Shown piece after piece: positions 1 to 12,600 of a stretch of 64,000 nt of DNA. A program made the position numbers and the translations under genes. Position 1 is the first letter of the stretch; every line of letters begins with the position of its first letter. The notes beneath the pieces were generated by a model. It did no database searches. It was not told the origin of the DNA and saw nothing but the letters and a program-made list of their open reading frames with translations. The DNA comes from Lotus japonicus (Eukaryota; Streptophyta; Magnoliopsida; Fabales; Fabaceae), in the NCBI RefSeq assembly GCF_012489685.1, contig NC_080045.1, forward strand, positions 48,939,096 through 49,003,095. Reading direction: 5' to 3'.

Positions 1-236
1 CATTAGCATATTAACTTTGGTATACTGATGAAGATGTACTGTTATTTACAATATGAAATATTGATGCACTGATGTGACATAGCCCTACTTGTATTTTACT
101 GTTGCATGGATCATATCTAGTGGTTGTGTTCAGTGACCTTATTGAAGTAACCTTTTGGTCTACATTGTTCTTCAATTTAATTACTGGTGTGCAGAGTGTT
201 TGTTCGTATTTGTGAATTTTTTATGGCCTATCTCAG

Positions 237-2096
237 GATATTACTATGAAGATTATGTCCTTCTCTCAACAAGGAGCACGTGCTATATGCATTCTCTCTG
301 CAACTGGCACAATTTCAAATGTTACACTTCGTCAACCAAGTTCTTCTGGGGGTACTTTAACATATGAGGTGAGTTCAATCTTATGTCATCTGCATGAATA
401 GAAAATGAGTTCATTCATTTGTTTCTTTATGAGATAATATTTAATTATTTATATAACATGCAGTCAATTGGATAATCCATTATATAATCTTCTTTGTTTA
501 TACACAGCCTAGTCTATATTGTATATATGTATTAGTGTTTGGTATCAAATTCTCATTTTTTATTTTAATGTTCCCCAAGGGAAATCCTTATAAACATTAT
601 GGATAGAAAAGCATAGTGTTCATGTTTCCATTCTTTTTTCTTGTCTCAAACACTTAGGAATTTGGACCTCATTTTTTGCTTCAACAACTAATGTCTCTTT
701 ATTAAAACTTTCCTTGCTTTTGGTTGGAATCAGAGATTTGAAACAGCGAATTCACTGACTTCCTCAACAAGATAACTCATCCTTCTTTGTCATCAACTCA
801 CTTAACTTCACAATGAATTGATTTTACACATATGGTCCTTATCGTATAGATCAAATATATTCATTCTTACTAGTTACCAAAAAAAAAATTCATTCACACT
901 TGCTTGCTGCTTTTACAGGGAAGATTTGAGATTCTTTCCTTGTCTGGCTCCTTTATGCCAACCGATAATGGAATTACAAAAAGTAGATCTGGTGGGATGA
1001 GCGTCTCTTTGGCGGGGCCAGATGGTCGAGTAATGGGTGGTGGGCTAGCTGGTCTGCTGATAGCAGCTGGTCCTGTGCAGGTAATCCTCATGCTATAGAA
1101 GAGGATGTTTGATTAAATAAAATCAAGAACCTTATGAAATTTCTAATCTATGGTGTTCTAACCTTTGTATAAGGAAACAATACAATATATGCACATTAGC
1201 ACAAATGCTGGTTGTTCAAATAATAGTAGGCAAAATAGGGGTTATGACTTTAAGCGGGAAGGGGAGGTGTTAATTGTAAATATGCATATAAGTTCATATA
1301 CATTTATATAAAATAGCATAAATAACAAAAAAAACCTTGTGCGATTAATTTTACGATTATGCCATGTTTAAGCCAGAAATCGATTACACATGCAATTTTC
1401 ATTGCTCAGTGCACCATTAATAGCATAATCTCACCATTAATAGAAACACACTCACACACTCTCTTCATGTGGTTAATTTTTGCAAAAGTCAACAACATTT
1501 TTAATAAGTGAGGGGAAATACATTGACTATTTTGAAAATTGACCAATCATAAAGAGTGTGTGAGTGTGTTGGTAGAACTCCTGATGGTTCAAAATATTCC
1601 CATAACCATAACACGGGTTTTAATCTGTTAAGTTTGAAGATTAGATGACAAAACTCTTGGATAGACCATGTGTAATATTAATTCTATATGAACTACCCCA
1701 TGAAAATAAGAATAAAAGCTGAAAAACATTCGATAAAGAACCACATTACATGTATGAAATGAAGTGCTTTTCAGTAGGCGCTCTGCTCACTATCTTGTGC
1801 ATCAGGTTGTTGTGGGGAGTTTTCTTCCTGGCCACCATCTGGAGCATAAAGCCAAGAAGCACAGGGTGGAGCATGTATCAACTATTCCCACCACTACACA
1901 TGCTCCTCATATGTCTAATGAGGAAATAAAAGTAAGTTTTGGTGGATTTAAGCCTATCATGACACCTGCTGCATTTCAAGAAGAGAACAATGCTTCTTTT
2001 AACAACAATGCTCAACACTCTAGGAACTCATCTGCTGATGATAAAGATGATCCTTTACCTGAAAAGGAGTCTAAGATAAACCAATCAAATGCTTAG
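237..2096 (+). CDS. AT-hook motif nuclear-localized (AHL) protein, 3' part
   Basis: AHL proteins are nuclear DNA-binding regulators; the PPC/DUF296 domain drives their oligomerisation. Three exons are visible: 237-368, 919-1080 and 1806-2096, all with GT-AG borders and in a consistent phase (194 codons). The first begins at DITMKIMSFSQQG inside the PPC domain, the second carries GRFEILSLSGSF and the GGGLAGLLIAAGPVQ stretch, and the third begins VVVGSFLPGH and ends in a variable Ser/Asn-rich tail. The AT-hooks and the start of the PPC domain lie upstream of the window, so the gene is 5'-partial; positions 1-236 read as intron. A PPC domain split by introns fits the intron-containing AHL clade rather than the intronless one. 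The family call is secure; the exact paralogue is not. Confidence 0.9.
1445..1570. repeat. Fold-back MITE-like element in AHL intron
   Basis: The 18 bases at 1445-1462 (AACACACTCACACACTCT) are the exact reverse complement of 1553-1570, enclosing about 90 bp. It lies in the intron between the last two visible AHL exons. I see no convincing target duplication, so the superfamily is open. Confidence 0.55.
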
Positions 2097-3354
2097 ACAG
2101 CAGCATCATGCTGAACATGTTCCACTGTGAATTATTTGGTATTCTGCAGAGTCAACCTCATTTGGGCTCACTCACTGATGCTGACATTAACTTATCAACA
2201 CAAACTCTTATGGTCAGATGAGTGTCACACAATGGTTTTGATTCAAAGTTCACTATTTAGTGCTAGATGTTAGTTGGGAAATCTGGTTGTTAGGGTTTCT
2301 ATGTGTCAGTTGATGTATCCCTGTAATGTTTACTCATTGTTGTAGCAGTTAGATGTAGGATATATGTTTGTGCCACTTTTTTTCTCCCTTGATTACATTC
2401 TATATGGATATTGTAAGTGTGAGTGGATGTGAGTGCTTCTGATATGTAACTTAACAGTTTATAATTATTTGTTGTGAAAGAAGAAACTGCATATTAGTCT
2501 CTTAAGCTTAGTTTCTTGTTACTATGACTTTTTGCTATATGTTTATGGTCCTTTGTCAAAAGAAGGGGTGAGAAGATAGTTCAAGGACTAGTTTATTGAA
2601 GATTTTATGTGATGATTATTAAGTTGAAAAATGGTGTCTAGTTTGGGGATGCTATCAATGGTTATTGTTATGTTTTCATTGATGACCTTCACGTTGAAGT
2701 GTTTTCTATCTACTATGGTTTATATATTGCCGTTTCAACTCGTCCAATGCATTGGCTCTTTTGTAAACAATTTTCATGACGACAATTGCAAAGTTATTAG
2801 GAAGTCTTGAGAGACAAGTGAGCAAAATTAAATTAAGTAAACTACCTGCCTGAAAAAGTTAGGTGAATTACAACAATGTTGTTTAGTCTTGCCAATATGT
2901 TGAAGGTAAAAGACTTAGATAATGGAGGAAGATGAAATTACAAGTTGAGAAAATTTCAAATAAAAAGGAGCGATAATTTCAAATAAAATTACAAAATCAT
3001 GTCAATAACTTATTGAGTTTGTAACTATAGTTGGTAACCATGGGTAAAATACACTAAAATAAAAATACACTCGATTCTCCAAGTTTGCTACAAAAGCACT
3101 TAACCCATTTTTATTTAAAAAATATATTTCACTCCACTTGTTAATCACACTTAACTTAAAAAAAAAAAACCACACTCTACCCCTGATTAAGGTTGCCCTA
3201 AGCTCTCAACCTGCAGTATACGTTACATAATTTCCATTGTGCCCTGTTTTGCTTTTAAAAAACATAGAAAAAACGTGAGACCGTGTCATGTTTTGCTTTA
3301 AAAAAATAGAAAAAAATGTGAGAGCAGCTCTAATTTCTCTATTCGATTTTAGAT

Positions 3355-3660
3355 TAGATGTAATTCACTTTAATGCTTAATACATTTGTTATTTATAAAA
3401 AAGTAAAAGTTTTAATTTATAATTTTAAAAATTCATCAACTTGTGATTAATAATTCAAATTGAAATAAAATTTATATTAATTTTAATATATGAGAAACTT
3501 AAAAGTTTTAACATTATTTGTAAATATGAAATATTATTAACTACTAATTAATAAAAAATATTTTTATTGATGTAAAGGTCAAGTCAATTAAAAAAAGGTC
3601 AAGTCAATTAAACTTATTATTATTTTTATTTAAATCTTTTCCTCAAGTTGTGATTGGTAA
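3355..3660 (+). repeat. AT-rich direct repeat, copy 1
   Basis: It shares an ordered series of motifs with 4533-4810: AATACATTTGTTAT, a CATCAA.TTGTGATTAATAA block, TTAATTTTAATATATGAG and TAAAGGTCAAGTCAATTAAA. In this copy the AAGGTCAAGTCAATTAAA motif is itself duplicated (about 3574 and 3595). The copies are diverged, so the duplication is old or the two are independent members of one repeat family. Confidence 0.5.
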
Positions 3661-4532
3661 TTAACATTTAAATTACATTATAATGACTTGACAAGCTATT
3701 GAATTTTTAAATTTAAGATATTGAATTTTTTTACAATTAGTAATTAATATAATGAATAATTTTTATTAATGATTGATTAATAATTTTATTGGTGTGAGTC
3801 AATTTTACTTTTACTTTACTTATTCTTATCATTATTATTCTTATATTTTTTTCAAGCTGTGAATAATAATTAAATTTGCGCCTCCGAGGTGGTCGATGAT
3901 GCTGGGAAATAACGGTTTGGAGGCTGGCTCTTATTAATAATGTGAAGTAGAAGAAGAAGCAGCAAACACAGTCATTCTTCCCCCTTTCTCTTTCAAGTTC
4001 AAGGATCTCTTGAGCCGGTTCTCTTAGATTGATCTTGAAGGAAATCAAGATAATGATGGTGAAGGTTGCATTCAATGTCCATGTGCCATGAGCTTGGAAA
4101 TGGTGGAGACAGTGAAGATTATGCAGAATCTCCTTTTTCATAAACAAGATGTTGAAATTGAAGATCTAGCGGATGCTGTGTATATTTATAATTCTAATTA
4201 GTTACCCCAGAAAAAAAAAAGAATGTATGGTGAATGCACTCAATGTAGCCGGAATTAGCAGTCCAATATTGTTGAAGACGACCAAGAAGAATGAGGCACT
4301 GTGTTTGTTTCTGCTATTGTTTTCTTTTGTGTTTCAAAAAATAAACAATTCAATTTATATAATGATAGCTTTTATTTTTGAATATGAAAAAAATTACAAT
4401 TAGTAATTAATATAAAGAAAAATATAAAAGTTTATCAATAACTAATTAATATTTTTATTAACATATAGGTCAAGTCTGAACCGAAACTAATTAATATTCG
4501 TATTAATGTATAGGTCAAGTGAATTTTTTTGA

Positions 4533-4810
4533 CATTCTAACATTAATACGTAATACATTTGTTATATATGAAAAATAGTAATCATTTTAATTCATTATTT
4601 TTAAATATTCATCAAATTGTGATTAATAACTTAAATTATAGAAAATTAAAATAATTAATTTTAATATATGAGATATTGAAATTTTTTACAATTAGTTATA
4701 AATATAAAAGATTATTAACTAATAATTAATATTTTTATTAATGTAAAGGTCAAGTCAATTAAACTAATTATTATTTTTATTTAAATTTATTCTAAAGATG
4801 TGGTTACTAA
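4533..4810 (+). repeat. AT-rich direct repeat, copy 2
   Basis: This is the second copy of the segment at 3355-3660, in the same orientation and with the same motif order. Further partial copies of TTACAATTAGTAATTAATAT occur near 3732 and 4393, so the family is fragmented across the interval. Confidence 0.5.
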
Positions 4811-5137
4811 TTAAAATTAAAAATATATTAATATTTATTTTTATCTATTTTTATAATATTTTTCTACAAAAAATTTTCATAATTAATGTTATGCTAAATT
4901 AATTTAAATATTTAACAATTTAATATTTTATTATTTAATAACATTTTATATCATTGAGGGCATTTTCCTTTTTTTAATATAAGATGGTTACTTACACTGA
5001 CAGTTGTAAGGTGGAAATCTTTAAATTAATGTACACCAGAAAAATGTTTTGACATCATTCAGCAAAACAGAAAGCCTTGATTCATGATATAAATTCCACA
5101 GGGCTGAATAACAAACAAGTTCATATTACGAGCTTCA

Positions 5138-8100
5138 ATGGGGATAGTGAAACCGATTTTATCACCAGTTCAAACACACAGCAGCCATTGGAACTCTCCA
5201 TCAATCTCCTCCTTCTCAACCAATAAGTCCTTGTCTTTTCCCCAACTCAAGTGCATTCTTCATCCCCCACAATCCACCGTCCACTCCAAACTAGGTAATA
5301 GAATACTACCCCAGAACACTAAATTTTATTGTCTTATATCTCAATTTAGTTTAGAGTTTAAACCATTTATATTCTTGAGCGAGACAACAATGTTCGTGTC
5401 GGTTAGTATCATTACAAATGATATTACTCTTCATATAAAATATTTACCTTCATCACAGTAATTCGAATTCGAGATTTTTATAAAGCAATATTGTAATGTC
5501 ATGATTAAATTTTTTTTTTAAATAAATATGAAAATCAGATTAAATTTAAAGTGATAAGTTTACTGATATTTAACTACAGTGTACTAATTGTATAACAGAA
5601 ACAAAGGACATTATTGTATAACAGATACAACTTTGTTTAGGAGTGTGAGTAATCATTCATTCATTGTTGTGTTGTCACAGTGATATCAGAAGAAGCAATG
5701 CAGAGTAGCACTTCAAAGCTGGTTCGTTTCCCATTGTTGAAGAATGACAATTACACAGCCAGCACCATTCCATGGAGGTTTCCTTCCGATGATCCACACA
5801 TTCCCACTCCGACAGAGTTATCTTGGATTAATCTCCTTCTCAATACCATCCCCTCCTTCAAGTATGTTCTTTTTCTTTCTCAAAACAAAAATGGGGTGTG
5901 CTTCAAATTTCATTATTCGTAGCCTATCTTTATCCTTTTTAAAAAAATGGGGTGTGACTCAAATTTCTGTATCCAATTATAACTCATGAAAAGTTCGATT
6001 TTTTATTCTTAAAAAAGCTTAAACTTCAGCATTAGTAGACTGACTTAGGGCATCATTTCAATTCCTCTGTATTTCATAAAGTAAATTAAAGAGCACAGCG
6101 TAGTTTCTGGTTCTTATATGATTGCAAGGACTATTGTATTAATGTAGCCATTACCTATTATTCGTAGAATTTGGATTAGACCTAACTCTATCGCAAAAGG
6201 TAGATAGTTTGGGGGTGAGGGTTTCTCTACTATTTATAAGGACTATTAGGTCATATCACTGGTTAATGTGACTTCTCTAACACACCCCCTCACGCCGAGA
6301 GCTAGACATTTGGAGTGTGAAATTTGAATGAGTGAACATCTGTGCGCGACCCATATGGGTATTGGGTAGTCTTTAATAAGCAAATCTAGTGTATGTTCTT
6401 ATACCATATTAGAATTCAGATTAGGCTTAATTCTACCCCAAAAGCCTAACCTGAAAGAGTTTTAGTGAAATGTTGTTCTTACATTATTGCAAGGAATATT
6501 ATTTCTACGTTTTTTGCATCAATTTTTAGTTTTTCTTTGATACAGGAAGCGTGCTGAGAGTGATACCTCTGTTCCTGATGCTGCAAATAAAGCAGAAATA
6601 TTTGCTCAAAGGTGGTCTTTTACTATTTCACTCTTCCTTTTTGTCCCATTTCAGAGGTCTTTTTTGCATGAGAAACCTATGCTTTTTAGGCTATGTTTGA
6701 ATACCTCAGCAGTGCAAACAGGACTCTTCTTATGAATTTAAATGAAAGTCTGTTCACTTTGTACTCATTTCGTTTCAAAACACACACTTCTTTAATAATA
6801 ACATGGCAATACTTCTGAAAATTAGAATGGCATATAGTTTCTTATGGATCTCAGACTTGTATTATTCTTTAGCCTCCTCTTTTTGTATTGAGTTATGTAA
6901 TCCATATAATTCAAATTGTTGTTAACTGCAATATTGCATCTTCTGTTGTTGCATTTCCTGTAAACAGGTATGCTAAAATCCTTGAAGATTTCAAGAAAGA
7001 TCCTGCAAGTCAAGGCGGGCCTCCTGATGTCCTTGTATGTTCTCACAAGTCACCACAATCCAATTTCCATCTCCCAAGAACAAAATAATAAAATAAAAAG
7101 ATAACAAATTAAAACACAAAATGTTTGTTACATGTCTAACTAACTATCCCCTTGTGTTTCCCTCTATTTCTCATTTTGTTTGTTTTTTCTTGGTGCTGGG
7201 GGTTGGTTTTAGTTTCTATGCAGACTTCGTGAGCAAGAACTTAGAGAATTGGGATTCATAGACATCTTTAAGAAAGTCAAGGTAAGCTTAACTGTGTACA
7301 ATCTGGTGTTCAGTCTTCTATGTGTTAAATGCTAATACTATTAAGCTAAAATATTGAAGAAAAGCATGTCAATATCTGATTATAGGGGTTGAAGTAATGT
7401 AATATGCATGGAGACTATAGAGAAATTTAACTACATTCTTTTTATAATTCTGTTGGCCAGAGTTCTACTTTTATTAGCCAAAGTTGAAGAAATTTAGCTC
7501 TACTACTTTTCAATTCCAATAAGGGATGGAGTGGTATCATGATTATCATTGAACCATGCAGTTTTATTTTGTCTAAGATTTGTAATTCCTCTATGATTGA
7601 ATACAACAGGAGGAAGAGAATGCAAAGGCCATTGCCCTATTTGAGAGTGTTGTTCGCCTTAATGATGCCATTGAAGATGAAGGAAAGCGGGTTGAAAATC
7701 TAATGAGAGGGATTTTGGCAGGGAACATATTTGATCTTGGTTCTGCCCATGTAGGTTGATTTTCTATATGTAATTTTGTTCACTTCTGGTGTTAATGATG
7801 ATAGCTGACAATCAATTAAATAAATGAACTGAACCTCAGTAAAATAATTCTCACAAACTGAAAATGAGCTAAGTTAAGAAATTAACCGAACTGTATGCAC
7901 AGTTGGTTCAATACTCCACCAACATATAGTGTGGCTTCTTTAGAATATGATGATCATTCACTACCCTCAATTAGCATTTGGTAGTACTCTTATGTAGTTG
8001 ATAGTTGCATTTACCTGATCTCCGATCTATCATCTGTGTGGGAATCATACTTCATATTGAATTTTTGTTGCCAACTTGATGAAGACTGTTTGTTGTTATT

Positions 8101-9600
8101 AGAATTAAGTGCCAAAGTTTGCAGAATTACAACAAGTTCTAGTTTATGGATTATCATTTTCTTCCTTCAATTTCTTAGCTTGCAGAGGTTTTCTCTAAGG
8201 ATGGAATGTCCTTTTCGTCTACTTGTCAAAATCTTATCTCTCGACCATGGGTTATTGATGACCTTGACACTTTCAAAATGAAATGGAGCAAGAATTCCTG
8301 GAGAAAGGCAAGTTTCCATTGCTATAGAAACATACAATATTATGATGCATTTGATGTTTTCTGGCATATCTTGTGCAGCAGTATCATCCTGATCAATTTG
8401 TTTATCATGACAGGTTATCATATTTGTTGATAACTCAGGCGCCGATATCATTTTGGGTATTTTGCCATTTGCGAGGGAGCTTCTTCGCCGTGGGGTTCAG
8501 GTATGGACCAATGTGTTGTATTACTTAGAATTTATTTTGCATGGTAAGGAATTTAGAAGAACTGCAGATTTTGTTAATCTATTTTAAGTACTTTAAAGTA
8601 GAGTAATTGTTACTTGTTTTAGTTGTGATAGTATTTGTCCATTTTAAAGTTTTGTGAAATTGAAGGTTATTTTCATGTGCTTTTCTTATGGATGTCTTGT
8701 TCTTATGAATGTAGGTTGTACTGGCTGCTAATGACTTACCCTCCATAAATGATATAACTTACCCTGAGCTACTTGAAATTATATCAACGGTAAGGAGAGT
8801 TAGGTTTGGCAAATTTTTGCTATGATGACCAAGTTCTTTCCTAACACTGTTATATTAGTTACCAGTTAAAGGATGAAGAAGGAGGTCTCATGGGTGTTAG
8901 CACTTCAAATCTTGTAATTGCCAACTCTGGAAATGGTTTACCTGTAAGAAAATCATCTTAGTACTTCTGGTAGATTTATATATGATGATTACATTACATG
9001 TTTCATTCTTGTTTTGTTCAATGGATTGCAGGGCATTGATCTTAATAAGGTGTCAGAGGAGATTGCTTTCCATGCAAATGATGCAGATCTTGTCATCTTA
9101 GAAGGGATGGTAAGTTCTTCCTTTGACATTATATGCTTTCTGTTTGGTTAGACAAGTTGCATGCTCCTGCAGTTGGGTTGGGAAAGTTGAAAGCTCTAGC
9201 ATATTTGGATAGCTTCTCTTTAACAGAGTCAATTTTGAAACCCGGAAGCTACTCATAGAAGCTTTTCTCGAAAATTGATTTTGGCTTTAGAACCAATTCA
9301 GTGTCCTAAATTGATGCTTCATTAAACACTAACCAATTTCTTTTGACAGGGTCGTGGAATTGAAACAAATCTTTTTGCTGAATTTAAATGTGATTCCCTT
9401 AAGATTGCTATGGTAATGCATTTTTTTAATGTGATTCCCTGAATTTAATTGTGAAAATTTGAATACTGATGATTCTATTCTTACTTCTTTTTCCTTTCTT
9501 GCCATTTGCCCATTTCTTTTTACAGGTGAAGCATCCTGAGGTTGCAGAATTTCTCGGATCCCGTTTATATGACTGTGTGATCAAATACATTGAAGTTTAG
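5138..9600 (+). CDS. DUF89 damage-control phosphatase, At2g17340-like
   Basis: DUF89 proteins are metal-dependent phosphatases that remove damaged or surplus phosphometabolites; this subgroup resembles the C-terminal phosphatase domain of some pantothenate kinases. Thirteen exons give one frame: 5138-5294, 5681-5861, 6546-6611, 6968-7034, 7213-7281, 7610-7750, 8179-8307, 8414-8500, 8715-8789, 8866-8943, 9032-9109, 9350-9412, 9526-9600 (421 codons). Conserved blocks include [20 protein letters not shown], the metal-site segment [28 protein letters not shown], and [11 protein letters not shown] followed by [10 protein letters not shown]. The ATG at 5698 in exon 2 gives a 363-residue protein, the usual length of the family. 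Exon 1 adds 58 residues in frame that look like an organelle transit peptide. The donor of exon 7 is GC (AAG|GCAAGT). Family call very secure; start site uncertain. Confidence 0.93.
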
Positions 9601-12600
9601 AGCTTACAATTAAGGCTGATTCTTTACTCTGCTGATACTACATTTGCAATTTTTAGGTCCAATGGTCCATTATTTCAGCAGCATATCTATTACAATATAA
9701 TAAATTTGAAGAGTGAAATGAGAATAAATTTTGAGTAGTCTTGCAATACTGAATACTTAATATTCTCTCTCATAGTATTTTCTTTTTTGTTACATCTTGG
9801 AATAGAATTCTCTCTCATAGTATATCAGTTCTTTTCTTTTTTTCACTCTCAAAAAATTTAAAAGAAAAATAAAAACTAACCATAAAAAAAGTGACATTGT
9901 TTTAAGTTGTAGCAGGCCTAGTACACACTACCATAAGCCTGAAAAGATTGCCCATTTCTTAAACATTCTAATTGGCCTAGTGTTACTTTCTGGCAATTTT
10001 TTATCATGAGCATCAAATTCTGTTTAGGGTTAAATATGTTTTGACTTTGACTTATATACCTGAATCTGAATCTAAAATTTTCCTGAAAAAGAAATAACTA
10101 CTTTTTATCCTTGAGCAGTTTTGTTTGATTTAAATTAGTCCCTTTTTACCAAAAAATAAAATAAAATTAGCAATTATGATATCACAAAGCATATTTGACA
10201 TATTTTTTACTCAATAATTAGTTCAGGTTATAGTCTTAATCAGATATAAGTGTCTAAACGTAATTTTCACATTAGTTTTAGTTCTTGAAAGTTCTGTCCA
10301 ATCATTTGTGGTCATTCTCCTCCTTCCTCTTCCTCTTCCCCCCTCCTTTCCAGCCACCACCCAATCTCCACCCCTGCCACCTCCCCAACCCCCACCTTCT
10401 CCTCCTCCCCGCCTTGCTTCCCTCTTCTCCCCTTTCTTAGAGAGCCAAGATGAAGACCCCTTTCTTTACGCCACAAGCAACCCAGATTGGATTCTGCGGC
10501 AATGTTTCATTTTCTGCTAAAAACTTATGAGTATACCTCAATAAGTTTTAATGAGCAATCTTTGAAGGATAAGTACTCCTTTTCCTTTAAGCGTAAACAT
10601 TGGCTCCAAAAATTATCTGAAGAACTTTTACACTTCAAAACAGTTGAGAATGAAAGTGTGAGTTTATAGGTTAGAAGATAACTAGTTCAAGAAAATATAA
10701 GAGAACACACCTAGGTACATACCCAATATCTTTGAAGTTTTGCTCAACATTTGGTTTACAAACATATTATTAAACACTACATTAGTGAACACTAGTAACA
10801 CCCACGACACATATAGTTTGTGGTTGTCATGTTTCTGACCGTTACAAATTACAGAATGTATAAAAAAATTAGGTTGTTTGTAGTTAGAAACTGTTATACA
10901 TTGCGAGCGTTGGCAAAAATCCTGTAGACCCACAGTGATTGGTTTATTGTGGGAGTGAAACAAACAAATCTTGGTTTTTATTTTATATAAATAATCAAGA
11001 TTAAAAATCACTAATGAAAATATAAGCATTTTAAAAAGTAATATGTTTATGTTTTGATTTTGACTGTTGTGATCGATAGTATTAAATTATTAATGTCTAC
11101 TTTAATTACTCACTATAAACTATGATTGTCACATTATTCTAATGAAAAAAGAAACACAAAATCATAGTTAAAAGTTAAAACTCCCATGTTCAATCTCATA
11201 AACCAAAGCATATAGGAGAACAATGTCAAAATATGTTGATTGACAAGTGCTTTTGCCCCTAATTTCTTTGTTTCCTGCTGCCCATGATGTCTCCAAACGA
11301 AGATCCTAGAGATACATGCATGCTGAAGTACATGGCAATGGTACCGGATAAGGTACCATGCTTTGCTCATGAATGCGGTATGCTGACCCATAAAAACGTG
11401 TCCCCTCCATGGATACACCCAAAAACCATTCAACAAGAATTTATATGCCCACAACTTGTTCATGCTTCAGTCAATTTTTTATGGTCCAAGCCCCACGTTC
11501 ACACATTCACTAATTTCATTTCAATGTTATTGGATATTCTTTGAATAAGCAAGCCATGAAAAAGTAAATGCAATATTTTGAAATTCAGTTGGATATACAA
11601 AAAAAAAACCAAGGAAATTTATGTTGAACACTTCACATAATTATAAGGATCCACCAATTATTTGCATCATCTTCGATCACCAGCAGAATCAGACAAATGT
11701 GGAGCATTTTGTAATGCAAAGAAATCAGAGACCAGTGGACAGAAAATTAATTCATAGGGTTTCCTCCTTGTTAACAATGTTCATGGTAGGGGGAGCAACT
11801 AGATGTGATCTATATATCTTTGTTTGCTTTCCCTAGTGCAGGAAGAATCAAACAGCACTTAGCTTCTTAATTAAATTACAATCGCCAGCTAACTCTATCT
11901 TATGAAGATCAGTGTTTGGCGTTGTTGGCATGTCTCTAGGGCCAATCAATTCCATCTAATTTGTTTAGATTTCTTTTCTTTAACATATAAACCTAGCTAG
12001 AAAAGTTGGTGTTTGCACGTGCAAAACCGTGGTTTTAAGCGTAGGTGGAAGACTGTGAACATATTATTTTTGTAAATTATGTATGCGCTTAAGAGTTTAT
12101 TTCACTTCTTCGACTAGAATTGGATGATATTAAGTCAGATCTTACTCATCTTCTCTCACTTTTAAGCCTTTCAGATCTTATTTTTCTTTCTTTTATCTAG
12201 ACAATATTCATTTTTTGAAATTATTTTTACATATAATTTCAATACACATATTCAATTTTTTATCTTTTATTTTATTAAATTTCATTATATCAAACATAAT
12301 TTTATTTAACAATAATCTAAACAACTCCACATGTGTATAAATCAATTAATATAATTAGTATTTTCTATAAAAAGAAGAGATACATAATTAGTTTGAGTAT
12401 AAGAGATACTAACTAACTCATACTTGTGTTAACATTGAAAGTGAAAATAAATAAAAATCCAAAAATGTGTTTGTCTCTTTATAATATTATTTATATGTTT
12501 GAATAAACTAAATCGTATACATTAATATATATGTGTCTAGCTTAGTGTAGGAGGTTCAATTTCTATTCGGAGCATTTTTTACATCCTTTTTTTCGAAAAT

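Larger units (their letters stand above)
2097..5137. other. Intergenic, AT-rich, with diverged direct repeat
   Basis: There is no convincing gene. The stretch from about 3340 to 4920 is very AT-rich and contains two diverged direct copies of a roughly 300 bp segment (listed separately). Between them, 3880-4200 is clearly less AT-rich and holds an open frame on the + strand (from about 4029, reading IDLEGNQDNDGEGC and onward to 4199) that I do not recognise. It may be a gene fragment. Confidence 0.5.

Noticed and set aside
3737..4147. 136-codon minus-strand ORF
   Set aside because: Low-complexity Ile/Asn/Phe-rich translation of AT-rich DNA, with no recognisable domain.
6170..6450. Possible dispersed repeat in DUF89 intron 2 (CACACCCCCTCACGCCGAG region)
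   Set aside because: It looks like a legume repeat fragment, but I found no borders or second copy in the window.
10308..10520. Proline-rich ORF
   Set aside because: It arises from a pyrimidine-rich low-complexity tract and has no conserved sequence or splice context that I can support.
11134..11544. Overlapping ORFs on both strands
   Set aside because: Neither translation resembles a known family, and the two frames cannot both be real.
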